NCBI RefSeq assembly: GCF_048388525.1
Contig: NZ_DBGCTQ010000116.1
Coordinates: 6,893 to 70,892 of the forward strand
Direction: 5' to 3'
From: BQOK01 sp048388525
GTDB taxonomy: Bacteria > Bacillota > Clostridia > Oscillospirales > Ruminococcaceae
Length of the DNA: 64,000 nucleotides
The stretch's first letter is position 1. Every line of letters starts with the position of its first letter. Of this stretch, positions 1-8,773 are shown in pieces. The notes beneath the pieces were generated by a model. The model was not told where the DNA came from and searched no databases. It saw only the letters and a program-made list of their open reading frames with translations. The position numbers and the translations under genes were made by a program.

Positions 1-1416
1 GCTGTAGCTGATCTGGCGCTCGGGGTCGTATACATTGCCCATCACGCGGGTGCGGCAGCCCATGGTGGCAACCTCGGTCTCGGGGCGGCCGGGCACGTAA
101 TACTGCAGGTTGAAGGGCGCGTCCAAAAAGACGTAGTTCGGGAACAGGCGCTTGGCGCTGACCTTCATGGAGAGCTTGAACAAATCGTAGTTGGGATCGC
201 CCTCGTTGTAGTTTACCCCCTCCTTGACCTTAAAAATATGGATGGGGAAGATGGGGGTTTCGCCGTGGCCCAGGCCCGCGTCCTCGGCCAGAAGGATATT
301 GCGGATGGCCATGCGGCCCTCGGGGCTGGTGTCGGTGCCGTAGTTGATGCTGCTGAAGGGGGTCTGGGCGCCGGCGCGGCTGTGCATGGTGTTCAGGTTA
401 TGCACAAAGCCCTCCATGGCCTGGTAGGTGTCGCGGTCGGTCTGCTGGAACGCCCGGCGGCGTGCCGTGGCCACGGCACGCTCCGCGTCGGCGCTGCTGA
501 GCGCGCTGGCCCCGGCAAGGGCGCCGGCCACGAGCTGGTCGAACTCCTGCTGATCATCGCCCATGCGGGGGCCGGTGCCAAGCTCGCTGACCGCGGCCTG
601 CACCGCGGCCTTTGCCAGGGCGGAGCCATCCTCGCTTGCCAGCAGATCCTCGGCGGTCTCCGCCAGCTTTTTCACGTAGGCCTTGGCAAAGCTTTTGCGG
701 ATGCCCTCGGCCATGCCATAGTCGAAGTTGGGGATGCTTTGGCCGCCGTGCTGGTCGTTCTGGTTGGACTGGATGGCGATGGCCGCCAGCGCGGCGTAGC
801 TGCCGATGCCCGAGGGCTCGCGCAAAAAGCCGTGCCCGGTGGAAAACCCGCCGTGGAACAGGCGCAGAATATCGATCTGGGTGCAGGTGGTGGTGAGGGA
901 ATAAAAATCGAAGTCGTGGATGTGGATGTCGCCCTCGGAGTGGGCCTTTGCCTGCTGGGGGGTGAGCAGATAGGCCGCGTTGTAGGCTTTGGCGCCGGCG
1001 GTGCCGATCTGCAGCATGCTGCCCATGGCGGTGTTGCCGTCGATGTTGGCGTTGTCGCGCTTCATGTCGCTGATGCGGGCGTCCACATTGGTGATCTCGT
1101 CGATGGTCTTCATCAGGCTGGTGTTCGCCTCGCGGATGCGGGTGCGGTTGGCCCGATACAGGATGTACTTTTTGGCGGCCTCGTCGTGGCCGCACTCCAT
1201 CAGGCCGGTCTCCACCGCGTCCTGGATCTGCTCGATCTGGGGCGATTCGTCGCCGCAGCCCAGCTCCAGGCGGCGGGCCACCTTGTTGGCAACGCGGGCG
1301 GCCTCGGCGGCATCGCCCTCTCCGGCGGCCTCCAAAGCCTTTAAAACGGCCGAGGCGATCTTGCTCTCGTCGTATAAAACGACCCGCCCGTCCCGCTTGA
1401 CAACACTCTTGATCAT
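1..1416 (-). CDS. nrdD: Anaerobic ribonucleoside-triphosphate reductase, 3'-truncated by window edge
   Basis: Class III ribonucleotide reductase, which makes deoxyribonucleotides under anoxia using a glycyl radical installed by NrdG. The visible 472 codons start with an ATP-cone (KRDGR near residue 8, then an E-S-K-I-A helix), the regulatory nucleotide domain. The catalytic barrel follows, with the family signatures GDIHIHDFDFY and LTTTCTQIDI and the run FSTGHGFLREP. The frame is open to base 1, so the C-terminal glycyl-radical motif and zinc cysteines lie outside the window. The ATG at 1414-1416 is preceded, on the minus strand, by an AAGGAG-like site. The palindrome at 1501-1525 lies upstream and is a likely NrdR site. 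The identification is secure; only completeness is unknown. Confidence 0.95.
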   Translation of the reverse strand, partial: MIKSVVKRDGRVVLYDESKIASAVLKALEAAGEGDAAEAARVANKVARRLELGCGDESPQIEQIQDAVETGLMECGHDEAAKKYILYRANRTRIREANTSLMKTIDEITNVDARISDMKRDNANIDGNTAMGSMLQIGTAGAKAYNAAYLLTPQQAKAHSEGDIHIHDFDFYSLTTTCTQIDILRLFHGGFSTGHGFLREPSGIGSYAALAAIAIQSNQNDQHGGQSIPNFDYGMAEGIRKSFAKAYVKKLAETAEDLLASEDGSALAKAAVQAAVSELGTGPRMGDDQQEFDQLVAGALAGASALSSADAERAVATARRRAFQQTDRDTYQAMEGFVHNLNTMHSRAGAQTPFSSINYGTDTSPEGRMAIRNILLAEDAGLGHGETPIFPIHIFKVKEGVNYNEGDPNYDLFKLSMKVSAKRLFPNYVFLDAPFNLQYYVPGRPETEVATMGCRTRVMGNVYDPERQISYS

Positions 1417-1766
1417 GGCGAAAACTCCTTTTTGCGCGGCCTTTCGGGCGCCCTGCGCCCAGCCCTGTATTTTGGGTTTGATTTCATTCGCTATTCATTA
1501 TGACACCCAGATATAGTGGGTGTCAATATGAGAGAACACAAAATAAACGCTAAGGTTTGTATGAATTTTTTGTTACTTTTGCTCTGGGTGCCCCTTTCAT
1601 ATGAAAAACATGGTAAAATAACCGCAGCGCGGTTGTTTTGCCGACCGAATAAAGGGTGCATCCGCCCCTGCGCCCGGACCGGGCGCAGGGTGGCCGTTCA
1701 CGCGCCGCGCTTTTTGGCAAAACAGGAAAACAAACGAAAAATCCAAAACAAAGCGGGGGAGAACGG
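1417..1766. other. Intergenic region between divergent nrdD and the YgjP-like gene
   Basis: About 350 bases, AT-richer than the flanks between roughly 1480 and 1630. It holds the NrdR-like palindrome and presumably the promoters of both divergent genes. I see no convincing small gene, RNA gene or terminator. Short open frames here lack ribosome binding sites and protein-like composition. Confidence 0.5.
1501..1525. promoter_or_regulatory. Probable NrdR box upstream of nrdD
   Basis: A perfect inverted repeat with 9-base arms (tgacaccca / tgggtgtca) around a 7-base centre. On the minus strand the core reads CACTATATCT, close to the NrdR-box core ACACTATATATTGTGT. A weaker ACACAAAATAA half-match lies at 1536-1551, about 31 bases centre to centre, which is the usual spacing of paired NrdR boxes. 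NrdR is the standard ribonucleotide-reductase repressor. Assignment to NrdR is inference from position and resemblance. Confidence 0.5.
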
Positions 1767-2345
1767 ATGGGCTTGCGGCAGTGCAGCATGCGCAGCGCAG
1801 GCGGGGTGGAATACGAGCTGACCCGCAAACGGGTTAAAAATTTGAATCTGCGGGTTCGGGGCGACGGCAGCGTGGCGGTGAGCGCTCCGCCGCGCGCGCC
1901 CCTGGCCGCGGTGGACGCATTTGTGGCCGGCCGGGCCGGGTGGATCGCGGCCGCGCAGGCCAAGATGCGCCGCCGGCAGGCCGCCGAGGCGGCACAGGCC
2001 GCGCCCGGCAAAAAAGAGTGCCTTGCGCTGTTTTTGCCGGTCAGCGAGCGGGTATTCCCCCTGTTTGCAGGGGTGCTGGGGGGCCAAAGGCCCGAACTGC
2101 GCGTGCGGGACATGCGCACCCGCTGGGGCAGCTGCAATGTAAAAGAGCGGCGTATCACCCTGGCGGCGCGCCTTGCCCTGATGCCCCCCGAGGCGGTGGA
2201 ATACGTGGTGGTGCACGAGTACTGCCATTTTGTGCACCCCGACCACCAGGCAGGATTCTGGGCGCTGGTGGCCGGCATCCTGCCGGACTATAAGGCCCGC
2301 CGCGCCCTGCTTAAAATGCCGCCGCAGGGTGACAAGGCGGACTAA
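1767..2345 (+). CDS. YgjP-like (SprT/DUF45) zinc metallopeptidase-domain protein
   Basis: 192 residues. The C-terminal half has the YgjP/M48-like signature: RWGSC (about residue 118), then HEYCH (HExxH zinc motif, about residues 151-155) and a following His in HPDHQ. The N-terminal half (about 1-60) is the small beta-rich region typical of DUF45 proteins. The start is ATG 1767, behind GGGGGAGA; upstream in-frame codons lack a ribosome binding site. Family members are predicted cytoplasmic zinc proteases of unknown substrate. The gene is monocistronic; the next gene has its own promoter. Confidence 0.82.
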   Translation: MGLRQCSMRSAGGVEYELTRKRVKNLNLRVRGDGSVAVSAPPRAPLAAVDAFVAGRAGWIAAAQAKMRRRQAAEAAQAAPGKKECLALFLPVSERVFPLFAGVLGGQRPELRVRDMRTRWGSCNVKERRITLAARLALMPPEAVEYVVVHEYCHFVHPDHQAGFWALVAGILPDYKARRALLKMPPQGDKAD

Positions 2346-2357
2346 GCTTGTTATAAT
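2329..2357 (+). promoter_or_regulatory. Sigma-A-type promoter of the flippase gene
   Basis: GTGACA (2329-2334), 17-base spacer, perfect TATAAT (2352-2357). The -35 lies inside the 3' end of the upstream gene. Predicted transcription would start near 2364, giving a leader of about 35 bases to the GTG at 2399 and almost none to the ATG at 2369; this supports the GTG start. Confidence 0.7.
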
Positions 2358-2398
2358 AGGGTAACCTAATGGGAACGAATCGGGAGAGGAAGGATCCG

Positions 2399-3820
2399 GT
2401 GGACGGCAAGTATAAAAAGCTGATGAACAACACCATGCTGTTTGCCATCAGCAACTTTTCCTCCAAGCTGCTCAGCATCGTGCTGCAGCCCTACATCACC
2501 TTTGCCATGGGCGAGGTGGAGGAGGTGGGCATCACCAAGCTGGTGCAGAACATCGGCTCACTGCTCATCCCACTGGTGAGCATGGGCGTGAGCTTTGCCA
2601 TTATCCGGTTCGGGCTGGAAAAACAAAACAGCAAGAGCCAGGTGTTCACCAACGGCCTTGTGACCATTTTGCTGGGGTTTGGGCTGATGCTGGCTTTTTA
2701 CCCGCTGCTGCGGCTGATCCCGCTGTTCAATACCTACGCGCTGCTTTTGTATGTACATGTGCTGGTGAGCTGCCTGCGCACCCTGTGCACCCAATTTGTG
2801 CGCAGCCGCCAGATCAACCGGCTGGTCGCGTTGGACGGCGTTCTGTGCAGCGCGACCAATTTGGGGTTTATGCTGCTGTTTTTGTCCGGGCTGCACCTGG
2901 GGGCCGAGGGGTATGTGCTGGCGCTCATCTGCTCGGACGCGCTGAGCGCGCTGTTCGTGTTTGTGATCGCGGGGCTGCGGCGCTACCTGCGCTTTGCCAG
3001 CTTTAACCTGCCGCTGTGGAAAAAGATGATGGGCTACGCGCTGCCCATGGTGCCCGCACAGATCAGCTTTTGGATCATCAACGCCAGCGACCTGTTTTTT
3101 GTAAAGGTGATGTGCAACGGCTACGAGGGCCAGGCGGGCGAATACTGGACCGGCCTTTTGGGGGTGGGCTACTTTTTGCCCACCATTCTGACGGTACTGG
3201 GCACCATTTTTTACGAGGCGTGGCAGCTCTCGGCCGTGACCGAGGAGCAGGGGCGGGAGCGGTTTTTCAGCCGGGTGTTCAGCCTTTACCAGAGCCTTTT
3301 GTTCTGCTGCTGCGCGGGGATTGTGCTGCTGTGCCGCCCGCTCATGTTCCTGTTCAAGGCGAATTTTTACGAGGCCTGGCAGTTTGTGCCGCTGCTCACC
3401 ATTGCCACGCTGTTCAACTGCCTGAACCAGTTCCTGAACAGCATTTACATGGTGGAAAAGCGCAGTACCCTGTCGCTTTACACCATGATGGCGGGCGCTG
3501 TTGCAAACTGCGCGCTCAACTGGCTGTTCATTCCCCGCATGGGACCGAATGGGGTGACCCTGGCCAGCTTTTTGAGCTATCTGCTGGTGTTTTTGCTGCG
3601 GGCGGTGAACACCCGGGGGCTGCTGCGCATTGATTTTGCGCCGGTAAAGCTTGTGTTCAACGGAATCATGGTCATGGCCGAGGTGGGGTTGATGCTGTTC
3701 CAGGCGCCCCACTGGGCGATCTGGTGCTCGCTGCTCACGGTGGGGGTATGCGCCTTTAACTTCCAGGGGGTTTTGGGCATGCTGCGCCAGCTGCTGGGCA
3801 GGCGGGGCCGGCGCGCCTGA
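2399..3820 (+). CDS. Polysaccharide flippase (MATE/MOP superfamily, Wzx-like)
   Basis: 473-residue integral membrane protein with about 12 to 14 hydrophobic segments, of the oligosaccharide flippase/polysaccharide biosynthesis type. These move undecaprenyl-linked glycans or teichoic-acid-type units across the membrane. The N-terminal MNNTMLFAISNFSSKLLSI resembles the amphipathic start of this family. I chose the GTG at 2399 because AGAGGAAGG sits 7 bases upstream; an in-frame ATG at 2369 would be nearly leaderless. It stands alone, with no polysaccharide cluster beside it, though a GT2 glycosyltransferase lies two genes downstream. Substrate unknown. Confidence 0.85.
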   Translation: MDGKYKKLMNNTMLFAISNFSSKLLSIVLQPYITFAMGEVEEVGITKLVQNIGSLLIPLVSMGVSFAIIRFGLEKQNSKSQVFTNGLVTILLGFGLMLAFYPLLRLIPLFNTYALLLYVHVLVSCLRTLCTQFVRSRQINRLVALDGVLCSATNLGFMLLFLSGLHLGAEGYVLALICSDALSALFVFVIAGLRRYLRFASFNLPLWKKMMGYALPMVPAQISFWIINASDLFFVKVMCNGYEGQAGEYWTGLLGVGYFLPTILTVLGTIFYEAWQLSAVTEEQGRERFFSRVFSLYQSLLFCCCAGIVLLCRPLMFLFKANFYEAWQFVPLLTIATLFNCLNQFLNSIYMVEKRSTLSLYTMMAGAVANCALNWLFIPRMGPNGVTLASFLSYLLVFLLRAVNTRGLLRIDFAPVKLVFNGIMVMAEVGLMLFQAPHWAIWCSLLTVGVCAFNFQGVLGMLRQLLGRRGRRA

Positions 3821-3847
3821 AGGCGCGGACAGAAGGGGGAAGCACGA

Positions 3848-4375
3848 ATGGATCGCAGTGCGCTGCAAAAGCTGGATCACGGGCTGTATGTGCTCACCGC
3901 GGTGGACGGGGGCCGGGGTGTGGGGTGTGTGGTGAGCGCGGTCACGCCGCTTGCCACCGCCGACCCGCAGCTCACCGTGAGCCTGCACAGGGAAAACTTT
4001 ACGGCCCGCGCGGTGCAGCGCGGCAAAACATTTGCGCTTTCGGTGCTGGCCGAAAGCGCGCCCCCGAAGCTGATCGAGCGGTTCGGGCTTTATTCCTGCG
4101 CAGAGATCGACAAATTCGAGGGCCTGCAGGTGGCCGAGCTGCGTGCGGTGCCCTGCCCGGCTGAACATGTGAGCGCGATTTTGATCTGCCGGGTAAAGGA
4201 CGTTACCGAGGCGGGGGAACGGCTGCTGGTGCTGGCCGGCGTGACCGACGCGGCGGTGCTGAGCGGCGAGCCCCCCCTGCGGGACAAAGCCTACCGGCTG
4301 GAGCAAAAGGGCCCGGTGCCGCCCCGCGCAAGCCCGCTGCTAAAAAAAGGAAGCCTGCTTTTTGAAAACAGGTAA
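3848..4375 (+). CDS. Flavin reductase-like domain protein
   Basis: 175 residues with the FMN-binding split-barrel fold of flavoredoxins and of the flavin domain of high-molecular-weight rubredoxins. Visible features are the opening LQKLDHGLYVLTAV, the ligand region VVSAVTP, the LTVSLHRENFTARAV strand and the FALSVLAES strand. No C-terminal rubredoxin cysteines are present, so it is the single-domain form. It probably binds FMN and shuttles electrons or reduces flavin in the cytoplasm. The start ATG has GAAGGGGGAAG just upstream. A strong terminator follows. Confidence 0.8.
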   Translation: MDRSALQKLDHGLYVLTAVDGGRGVGCVVSAVTPLATADPQLTVSLHRENFTARAVQRGKTFALSVLAESAPPKLIERFGLYSCAEIDKFEGLQVAELRAVPCPAEHVSAILICRVKDVTEAGERLLVLAGVTDAAVLSGEPPLRDKAYRLEQKGPVPPRASPLLKKGSLLFENR

Positions 4376-4380
4376 AATGC

Positions 4381-4422
4381 CCCCAAAGCCTGTGGTCTTG
4401 CGGCTTTGGGGCCTTTTTTTTT
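4381..4422 (+). terminator. Rho-independent terminator
   Basis: Stem ccccaaagcc (4381-4390) / ggctttgggg (4402-4411) with an 11-base loop, followed by nine T residues (4414-4422). It ends the flavin-reductase-like gene. Confidence 0.9.
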
Positions 4423-4565
4423 CGCCCGCAGAATCTTAAATCTTTCTTACAAAATGAAAAAAATCAAAAAAACTGAAAATATACGCTTCCCCCTCTCGTT
4501 GAATGGGATGTAACGGCCCGGGCGCATCCGCGCTAAATCGGGGGCCGGGAGAGGATGGGCCGACT

Positions 4566-5804
4566 ATGGCCGATACATTGCTTTTGATCAGCCGCCTGTG
4601 CATGATGGCGCTGGGTGTGTGCTGCGCCTACCAGGGCCTTTACGCCCTGCTGACCCTGATGAAAAAACCGAAGTGGAACCCGGGCAAGGGTGAAAACCGC
4701 TACGCCGTGCTGGTGTGCGCCCGCAACGAGGAGGCCGTGCTTCCCCAACTGCTCGAGAGCATCCGCGCCCAGGATTACCCGGGCGGTGTGGATATGTATG
4801 TAGCCGCCGACAACTGCACCGACGGGACCGCAAAGGCAGCCCGCCAGGCGGGAGCCACCGTGTTCGAGCGGCAGAACAAGCAGCTTGTGGGCAAGGGCTA
4901 CGCGCTGGATTTTTTGCTTAAAAAGATCTGGGCGCTGGGCAAGCATTACGACGGCTACTTTGTGTTTGATGCGGATAACCTGCTTCGGCCGGATTTTGTG
5001 CGCCGGATGGACGGCGTGTTCGGCCCCGAGTGCCCGGTGGTCACCAGCTACCGAAACTCGAAAAACTACGCAGGCTGGATCGCCTCGGGCTACGCACTGT
5101 GCTTTCTGCGCGAGGCCCGCTACATGAACGCCCCCCGCATGATGCTGAAAACCAGCTGCAACGTGACCGGCACCGGTTTTGTGGTGAGCGAGGAGATTTT
5201 GAAAGAGGCGGGCGGCTGGCCCTGGCACCTTTTGTGCGAGGACTTGCAGTTCTCGGTGGATCAGATCCTGGCGGGCCGCCGCATTGGCTACTGCCCCCAG
5301 GCGGAGTTCTTTGACGAGCAGCCCACCGATTACGCGGCCAGCGTGAAACAGCGCATGCGCTGGTGCAAGGGCTTTTTGCAGGTGCTGGGCTCGCGGGGCG
5401 GCCGCATGGTCAAGGGCGCGCTGCGGGGCAGCTGGGCCTGCGCCGACATTCTGCTCTCCTATATGCCGATCCTGCTGTGCACCGCTTTGAGCCTGTGCTT
5501 TGCGGGCCTGGCCGCGCTGGCGGCCGGCAGCTGGAGCCTGCTTGGGCTCTCGGTGCTGCAGCTGATCGCGGGGGCGTATGTTTCGCTGCTGGGCATGGGG
5601 ATCCTGACCGGCATCACCGAGTGGAAGAATTTGCGGGCCACCACCGCGCAAAAGCTGGCAAGCCTGGTGACCTTCCCGCTGTTCATGGCCACCTACCTGC
5701 CTGTGGGACTTATGGCCTGTTTTAAAAAGGTGGAGTGGGCGCCCATCCGGCACTCGGCCGCGGTGAGCATCCGCCAGGTGGCGGGCACCGAAAAGGCCGC
5801 CTGA
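4566..5804 (+). CDS. Family 2 glycosyltransferase, membrane-anchored
   Basis: 412 residues. One N-terminal membrane helix (about 3-25) precedes a GT-A domain: VLVCARNEEAVLP nucleotide-binding strand, AADNCTDGT, FDADN (DxD-like metal site), CEDLQF (catalytic-base region) and QRMRW (the Q-x-x-R-W acceptor motif). Hydrophobic segments follow at the C-terminus. This layout matches processive or hexosaminyl GT2 enzymes of the cellulose-synthase-like group, which use nucleotide sugars at the membrane. I chose ATG 4566 (GGGAGAGG 11 bases upstream) over an in-frame ATG at 4503 because homology begins here. Product unknown. Confidence 0.85.
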   Translation: MADTLLLISRLCMMALGVCCAYQGLYALLTLMKKPKWNPGKGENRYAVLVCARNEEAVLPQLLESIRAQDYPGGVDMYVAADNCTDGTAKAARQAGATVFERQNKQLVGKGYALDFLLKKIWALGKHYDGYFVFDADNLLRPDFVRRMDGVFGPECPVVTSYRNSKNYAGWIASGYALCFLREARYMNAPRMMLKTSCNVTGTGFVVSEEILKEAGGWPWHLLCEDLQFSVDQILAGRRIGYCPQAEFFDEQPTDYAASVKQRMRWCKGFLQVLGSRGGRMVKGALRGSWACADILLSYMPILLCTALSLCFAGLAALAAGSWSLLGLSVLQLIAGAYVSLLGMGILTGITEWKNLRATTAQKLASLVTFPLFMATYLPVGLMACFKKVEWAPIRHSAAVSIRQVAGTEKAA

Positions 5805-5820
5805 ACACAACTGAAAAAGA

Positions 5821-5853
5821 GAACACCGCCGGTCCAAAGGACCGGCGGTGTTC
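5821..5853. terminator. Bidirectional terminator hairpin between convergent genes
   Basis: Perfect 15-base stem (5821-5835 / 5839-5853) with an AAA loop between the convergent GT2 and CmpB-type genes. T-rich on the right and A-rich on the left, so it can serve both strands. Confidence 0.8.
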
Positions 5854-5871
5854 TTTGCATGTGGGGCGGCA

Positions 5872-6690
5872 TTAACGCGGCAGGCGGGCTTTGAACTCGG
5901 CTTTCAGCTCGGCCAGGGCGTCGCTGTGCTTTAAGTTCTGCATGGCGGGGAAGGCCCGCATCAGCCGGCCCGCACCGAACAGGCGGCTGTCCACCAGCTT
6001 GGCCCGCAGAAAATCGCGCCGCACCTCCAGCTCGGCAAGCTTTGCGGGCAGGGCTTCCCTGCCCTCCTCCAGCTTTTCGTCGGCGGCAAGGGCCGCGTCG
6101 CTCAGGTTCCGGCTGATGGCGTCGCTGCCCCGGCGCAGGGCCGCGGCAATGCGCTCCAGCTCCCGCAGGTCCCGTTCCAGGCCGATGAGGGTGGTCAGGG
6201 TGGCGGCCAGGTCGATCAGAAAGGCAAGCCCAAAGACCCCCAGCAGGGTCCAGCCCACCGGGCGGGGCAAAAAGGCGACAAATTTTGCCACCGGCGGATG
6301 CAGAAGGCGCACCGCCGCCATGCCCCCCAGGCCCCAGGCCAGGCTGAACCCCAGGCACACGTAACCGCCCAGGTTGAAGGGCTGGTCGGAATAATCCCAC
6401 CAGGTGGTGTGGAAGGCCTTTTTCAGCACAAAGCCGGTCACCAGTTCCAGGGCGCTGGTGAGCAGAAAAGATCCCAGGAACAAGAGCGGCAGGCTGCCCT
6501 GCAGCGGGGTGAGGCAGAGCAGCACGATCACCATGCCGAAGCCGTAGATGGGGCACAGCGGGCCGTTCAAAAAGCCCCGGTTTACCCACTGGCCGGTGGT
6601 CGCGGTGCAGAAGATCACCTCCACACACCAGCCCAGCACCGCATAAATAAAGAAGTACCAGAGCAGCTGGTACACAGAAAAACCAAACAT
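5872..6690 (-). CDS. Putative ABC-transporter type IV / CmpB-type membrane protein
   Basis: 272 residues. The first 170 or so form about five membrane helices with family-like motifs: FFIYAVLGWCVEVIF, NRGFLNGPLCPIYGFG and TTWWDYSDQPFNLGGYVCL. These match the putative ABC permease family PF06541 (CmpB-like). The last 100 residues are charged and helical, possibly coiled coil and cytoplasmic. Function in this family is not established. The start ATG has AAAGGAGGGGG upstream on the minus strand. Confidence 0.8.
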   Translation of the reverse strand: MFGFSVYQLLWYFFIYAVLGWCVEVIFCTATTGQWVNRGFLNGPLCPIYGFGMVIVLLCLTPLQGSLPLLFLGSFLLTSALELVTGFVLKKAFHTTWWDYSDQPFNLGGYVCLGFSLAWGLGGMAAVRLLHPPVAKFVAFLPRPVGWTLLGVFGLAFLIDLAATLTTLIGLERDLRELERIAAALRRGSDAISRNLSDAALAADEKLEEGREALPAKLAELEVRRDFLRAKLVDSRLFGAGRLMRAFPAMQNLKHSDALAELKAEFKARLPR

Positions 6691-6713
6691 TGCTTCCCCC
6701 TCCTTTTGTAGCC

Positions 6714-6746
6714 ATTATAGCACCGGCGGCCGGGATATGGTATAAT
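6714..6746. promoter_or_regulatory. Overlapping divergent promoters
   Basis: A rightward extended -10, TGGTATAAT (6738-6746), precedes the DNA polymerase IV gene. A leftward TATAAT (plus-strand ATTATA, 6714-6719) precedes the CmpB-type gene. Neither has a good -35, and the two overlap, so the divergent transcripts may compete. Confidence 0.5.
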
Positions 6747-6787
6747 CAGTAACGGGGATTTGTCGAAACAGAAAGGGGGCGCGCGCC

Positions 6788-8056
6788 GTGGAAGAGCGCT
6801 GGGTTCTGCATTGCGACTGCAACAGCTTTTACGCCAGCGTGGAGCTGCTGGCGCACCCCGAACTGAGGCAAAGATGCGTGGCAGTGTGCGGCGACCCCGA
6901 GAGCCGGCATGGGATCATCCTGGCAAAAAACGAGCCCGCAAAAAAGCTGGGCGTCAAGACCGCCGAGACCATCTGGCAGGCAAAGCGCAAGTGCCCGGAC
7001 CTGGTGCTGCTGCCCCCCCACCGGGAACTGTACCGCAAATACTACCGGATCATCAACACGATCTACCAGCGCTATACCGACCGGGTGGAGCCCTTCAGCA
7101 TTGACGAGAGCTGGCTGGACGTGACCGGTTCCTGGCAGCTGTTTGAAAAAAGCCCCGCCGCGCTGGCGGACCGGCTGCGGGCCGAGGTGAAAGCCGCCAC
7201 CGGGCTGACCATCTCGGTGGGGGTGAGCTTTAACAAGGTATTCGCAAAGCTGGGCAGCGACTATAAAAAACCGGACGCCACCACCCTGATCAGCCGGCAG
7301 AACTACAGGGATATTTTGTGGCCGCTGCCGGTGGGGCAGATGCTGTTTGTGGGCCGCTCTGCGAAGGAAAAGCTGCAGGGCCTGGGGGTGCGCACCATCG
7401 GCGAGCTGGCGGCGGCCGAGCCCGCCATGCTGCAGAGCGCCCTGGGCAAGCTGGGCCCTGAGATCGGGCGTTATGCCCGCGGCGAGGACGCAGAGCCCGT
7501 GCGCCGATGGGGCGAGGCCGAGCCGGTAAAATCGGTGGGCAACGGCATGACCTTCAAGCGCAACCTTTGCGGCCCGGCCGACATCCGGCACGCGCTCACG
7601 GTCCTGGCCGACGAGGTGGCCGCCCGGCTGCGCCGCCACGGCGTATGGGCGGGCGCAGTGCAGGTGACGGTGCGCGACACCCAGCTCAAGACCATCACCC
7701 GGCAAAAGCAGCTGCCCCAGGCCACCCACCTGGCAAAGGACCTGGAAGGGGGCTGCTGGCAGCTCATGCAGGCCAACTGGGAGATGCAAAAGCCCATCCG
7801 CATGCTCACGGTCACGGCGCTTTCCATTACCACTGAGCCCTTTGCGGTGCAGCAGAGCTTTTTTGAGGACGCGCCGAGGACCGACCCGAAGAGGGAAAAG
7901 CTGGAGCAAAGCCTGGACGCCATCCGCCAGAAGTACGGCAGGGCGGCCATTGGCGCGGGAAGCATTTTGAAAAACGATCTGGGGCTGGGGGAGCTTGCCA
8001 TTGGGAGCCCCGGCGAGGACGAGGATCTGGACGAAAAGGTAAAGGGGCCACTTTAA
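6788..8056 (+). CDS. dinB: DNA polymerase IV, Y-family
   Basis: 422 residues. Translesion polymerase acting on stalled or damaged DNA. The first catalytic Asp is in HCDCNSFYASVE (residue about 10), and the second carboxylate pair is in SIDESWLDV (about 108). The thumb/HhH region is at 185-245, followed by the little-finger domain. QQSFFED near residue 355 looks like a beta-clamp-binding peptide. The start is GTG 6788 with AAAGGGGG 7 bases upstream. No LexA/SOS box was recognised. The HAD gene follows after 14 bases, probably on the same transcript. Confidence 0.92.
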   Translation: MEERWVLHCDCNSFYASVELLAHPELRQRCVAVCGDPESRHGIILAKNEPAKKLGVKTAETIWQAKRKCPDLVLLPPHRELYRKYYRIINTIYQRYTDRVEPFSIDESWLDVTGSWQLFEKSPAALADRLRAEVKAATGLTISVGVSFNKVFAKLGSDYKKPDATTLISRQNYRDILWPLPVGQMLFVGRSAKEKLQGLGVRTIGELAAAEPAMLQSALGKLGPEIGRYARGEDAEPVRRWGEAEPVKSVGNGMTFKRNLCGPADIRHALTVLADEVAARLRRHGVWAGAVQVTVRDTQLKTITRQKQLPQATHLAKDLEGGCWQLMQANWEMQKPIRMLTVTALSITTEPFAVQQSFFEDAPRTDPKREKLEQSLDAIRQKYGRAAIGAGSILKNDLGLGELAIGSPGEDEDLDEKVKGPL

Positions 8057-8070
8057 AAGGGGGAGCGCGT

Positions 8071-8721
8071 ATGATCAAAGCGGTGCTGTTTGATATGGAC
8101 GGCCTGATGTTCGACACCGAGCGCATGTATCACGATGCCTGGCTGGAGCTGGGGCGGCGGCGGGGCCTGGCGATGACCGAGGAGATCGTGACCGGTATGC
8201 GGGGCCGCAACCGGCAGGGATGCGTCGCGCTGTGCAGGGAGGCCTTCGGCGCGAAGTTCGATTTTACTGAGCTGCGCGACGCCTGTGTGGAGCGCATGGA
8301 GGCCGCGATCGCAGAAAAGGGCCTGCCCAAGCGCCCGGGGCTGGACGAACTGCTGGGCGAGCTTGCCCGCCGGGGCCTGCCCGCGGTGCTGGCCACCAGC
8401 ACCAGCCGGGCCACCGCCCTGCGCTACCTGGAGCTTGCCGGGGTGAGCGGGTATTTTAAGGGCGCGGTCTGCGGCGACGAGGTGGAGCACAGCAAGCCCG
8501 CGCCGGACATCTTTTTGCGGGCGGCGGCCCTGGCGGGCGTGCCGCCGCGGCACTGCATGGTGCTGGAAGACAGCCCCAACGGCCTGCGGGCCGGCGCGGC
8601 GGCGGGCTGCCGCGCCGTAATGGTGCCGGATCTTGACCCCGTCACCCCCGAGCTGGCGGCCCTGGCCGCGGCGGTGGTGCCCAGCCTGCGGGAGGCGATC
8701 CCCCTGCTGGACACCCTTTGA
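8071..8721 (+). CDS. HAD-superfamily hydrolase (beta-phosphoglucomutase-like)
   Basis: 216 residues of the subfamily IA type. Motif I is LFDMDGLMFD (nucleophile Asp at about 8), motif II is the TSTSR region (about 110), Lys is in HSKPAPD and motif III is LEDSPNG. The alpha-helical cap lies between about 18 and 80. Such enzymes dephosphorylate or isomerise sugar phosphates or similar metabolites; the exact substrate cannot be read. GGGGGAG precedes the ATG, 14 bases after dinB. Confidence 0.85.
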   Translation: MIKAVLFDMDGLMFDTERMYHDAWLELGRRRGLAMTEEIVTGMRGRNRQGCVALCREAFGAKFDFTELRDACVERMEAAIAEKGLPKRPGLDELLGELARRGLPAVLATSTSRATALRYLELAGVSGYFKGAVCGDEVEHSKPAPDIFLRAAALAGVPPRHCMVLEDSPNGLRAGAAAGCRAVMVPDLDPVTPELAALAAAVVPSLREAIPLLDTL

Positions 8722-8773
8722 GATTTCAACAAACCAGCCGCGGGGCTGTGGAAAAAGAAAGGAAGAATAAAAC

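Noticed and set aside
4503..4565. An N-terminal extension of the GT2 glycosyltransferase from ATG 4503
   Set aside because: The extra 21 residues are not family-like, and the start at 4566 has a GGGAGAGG site before it.
6700..6790. An SOS (LexA) box ahead of dinB
   Set aside because: No GAAC-4-GTTC palindrome was found in the promoter region.
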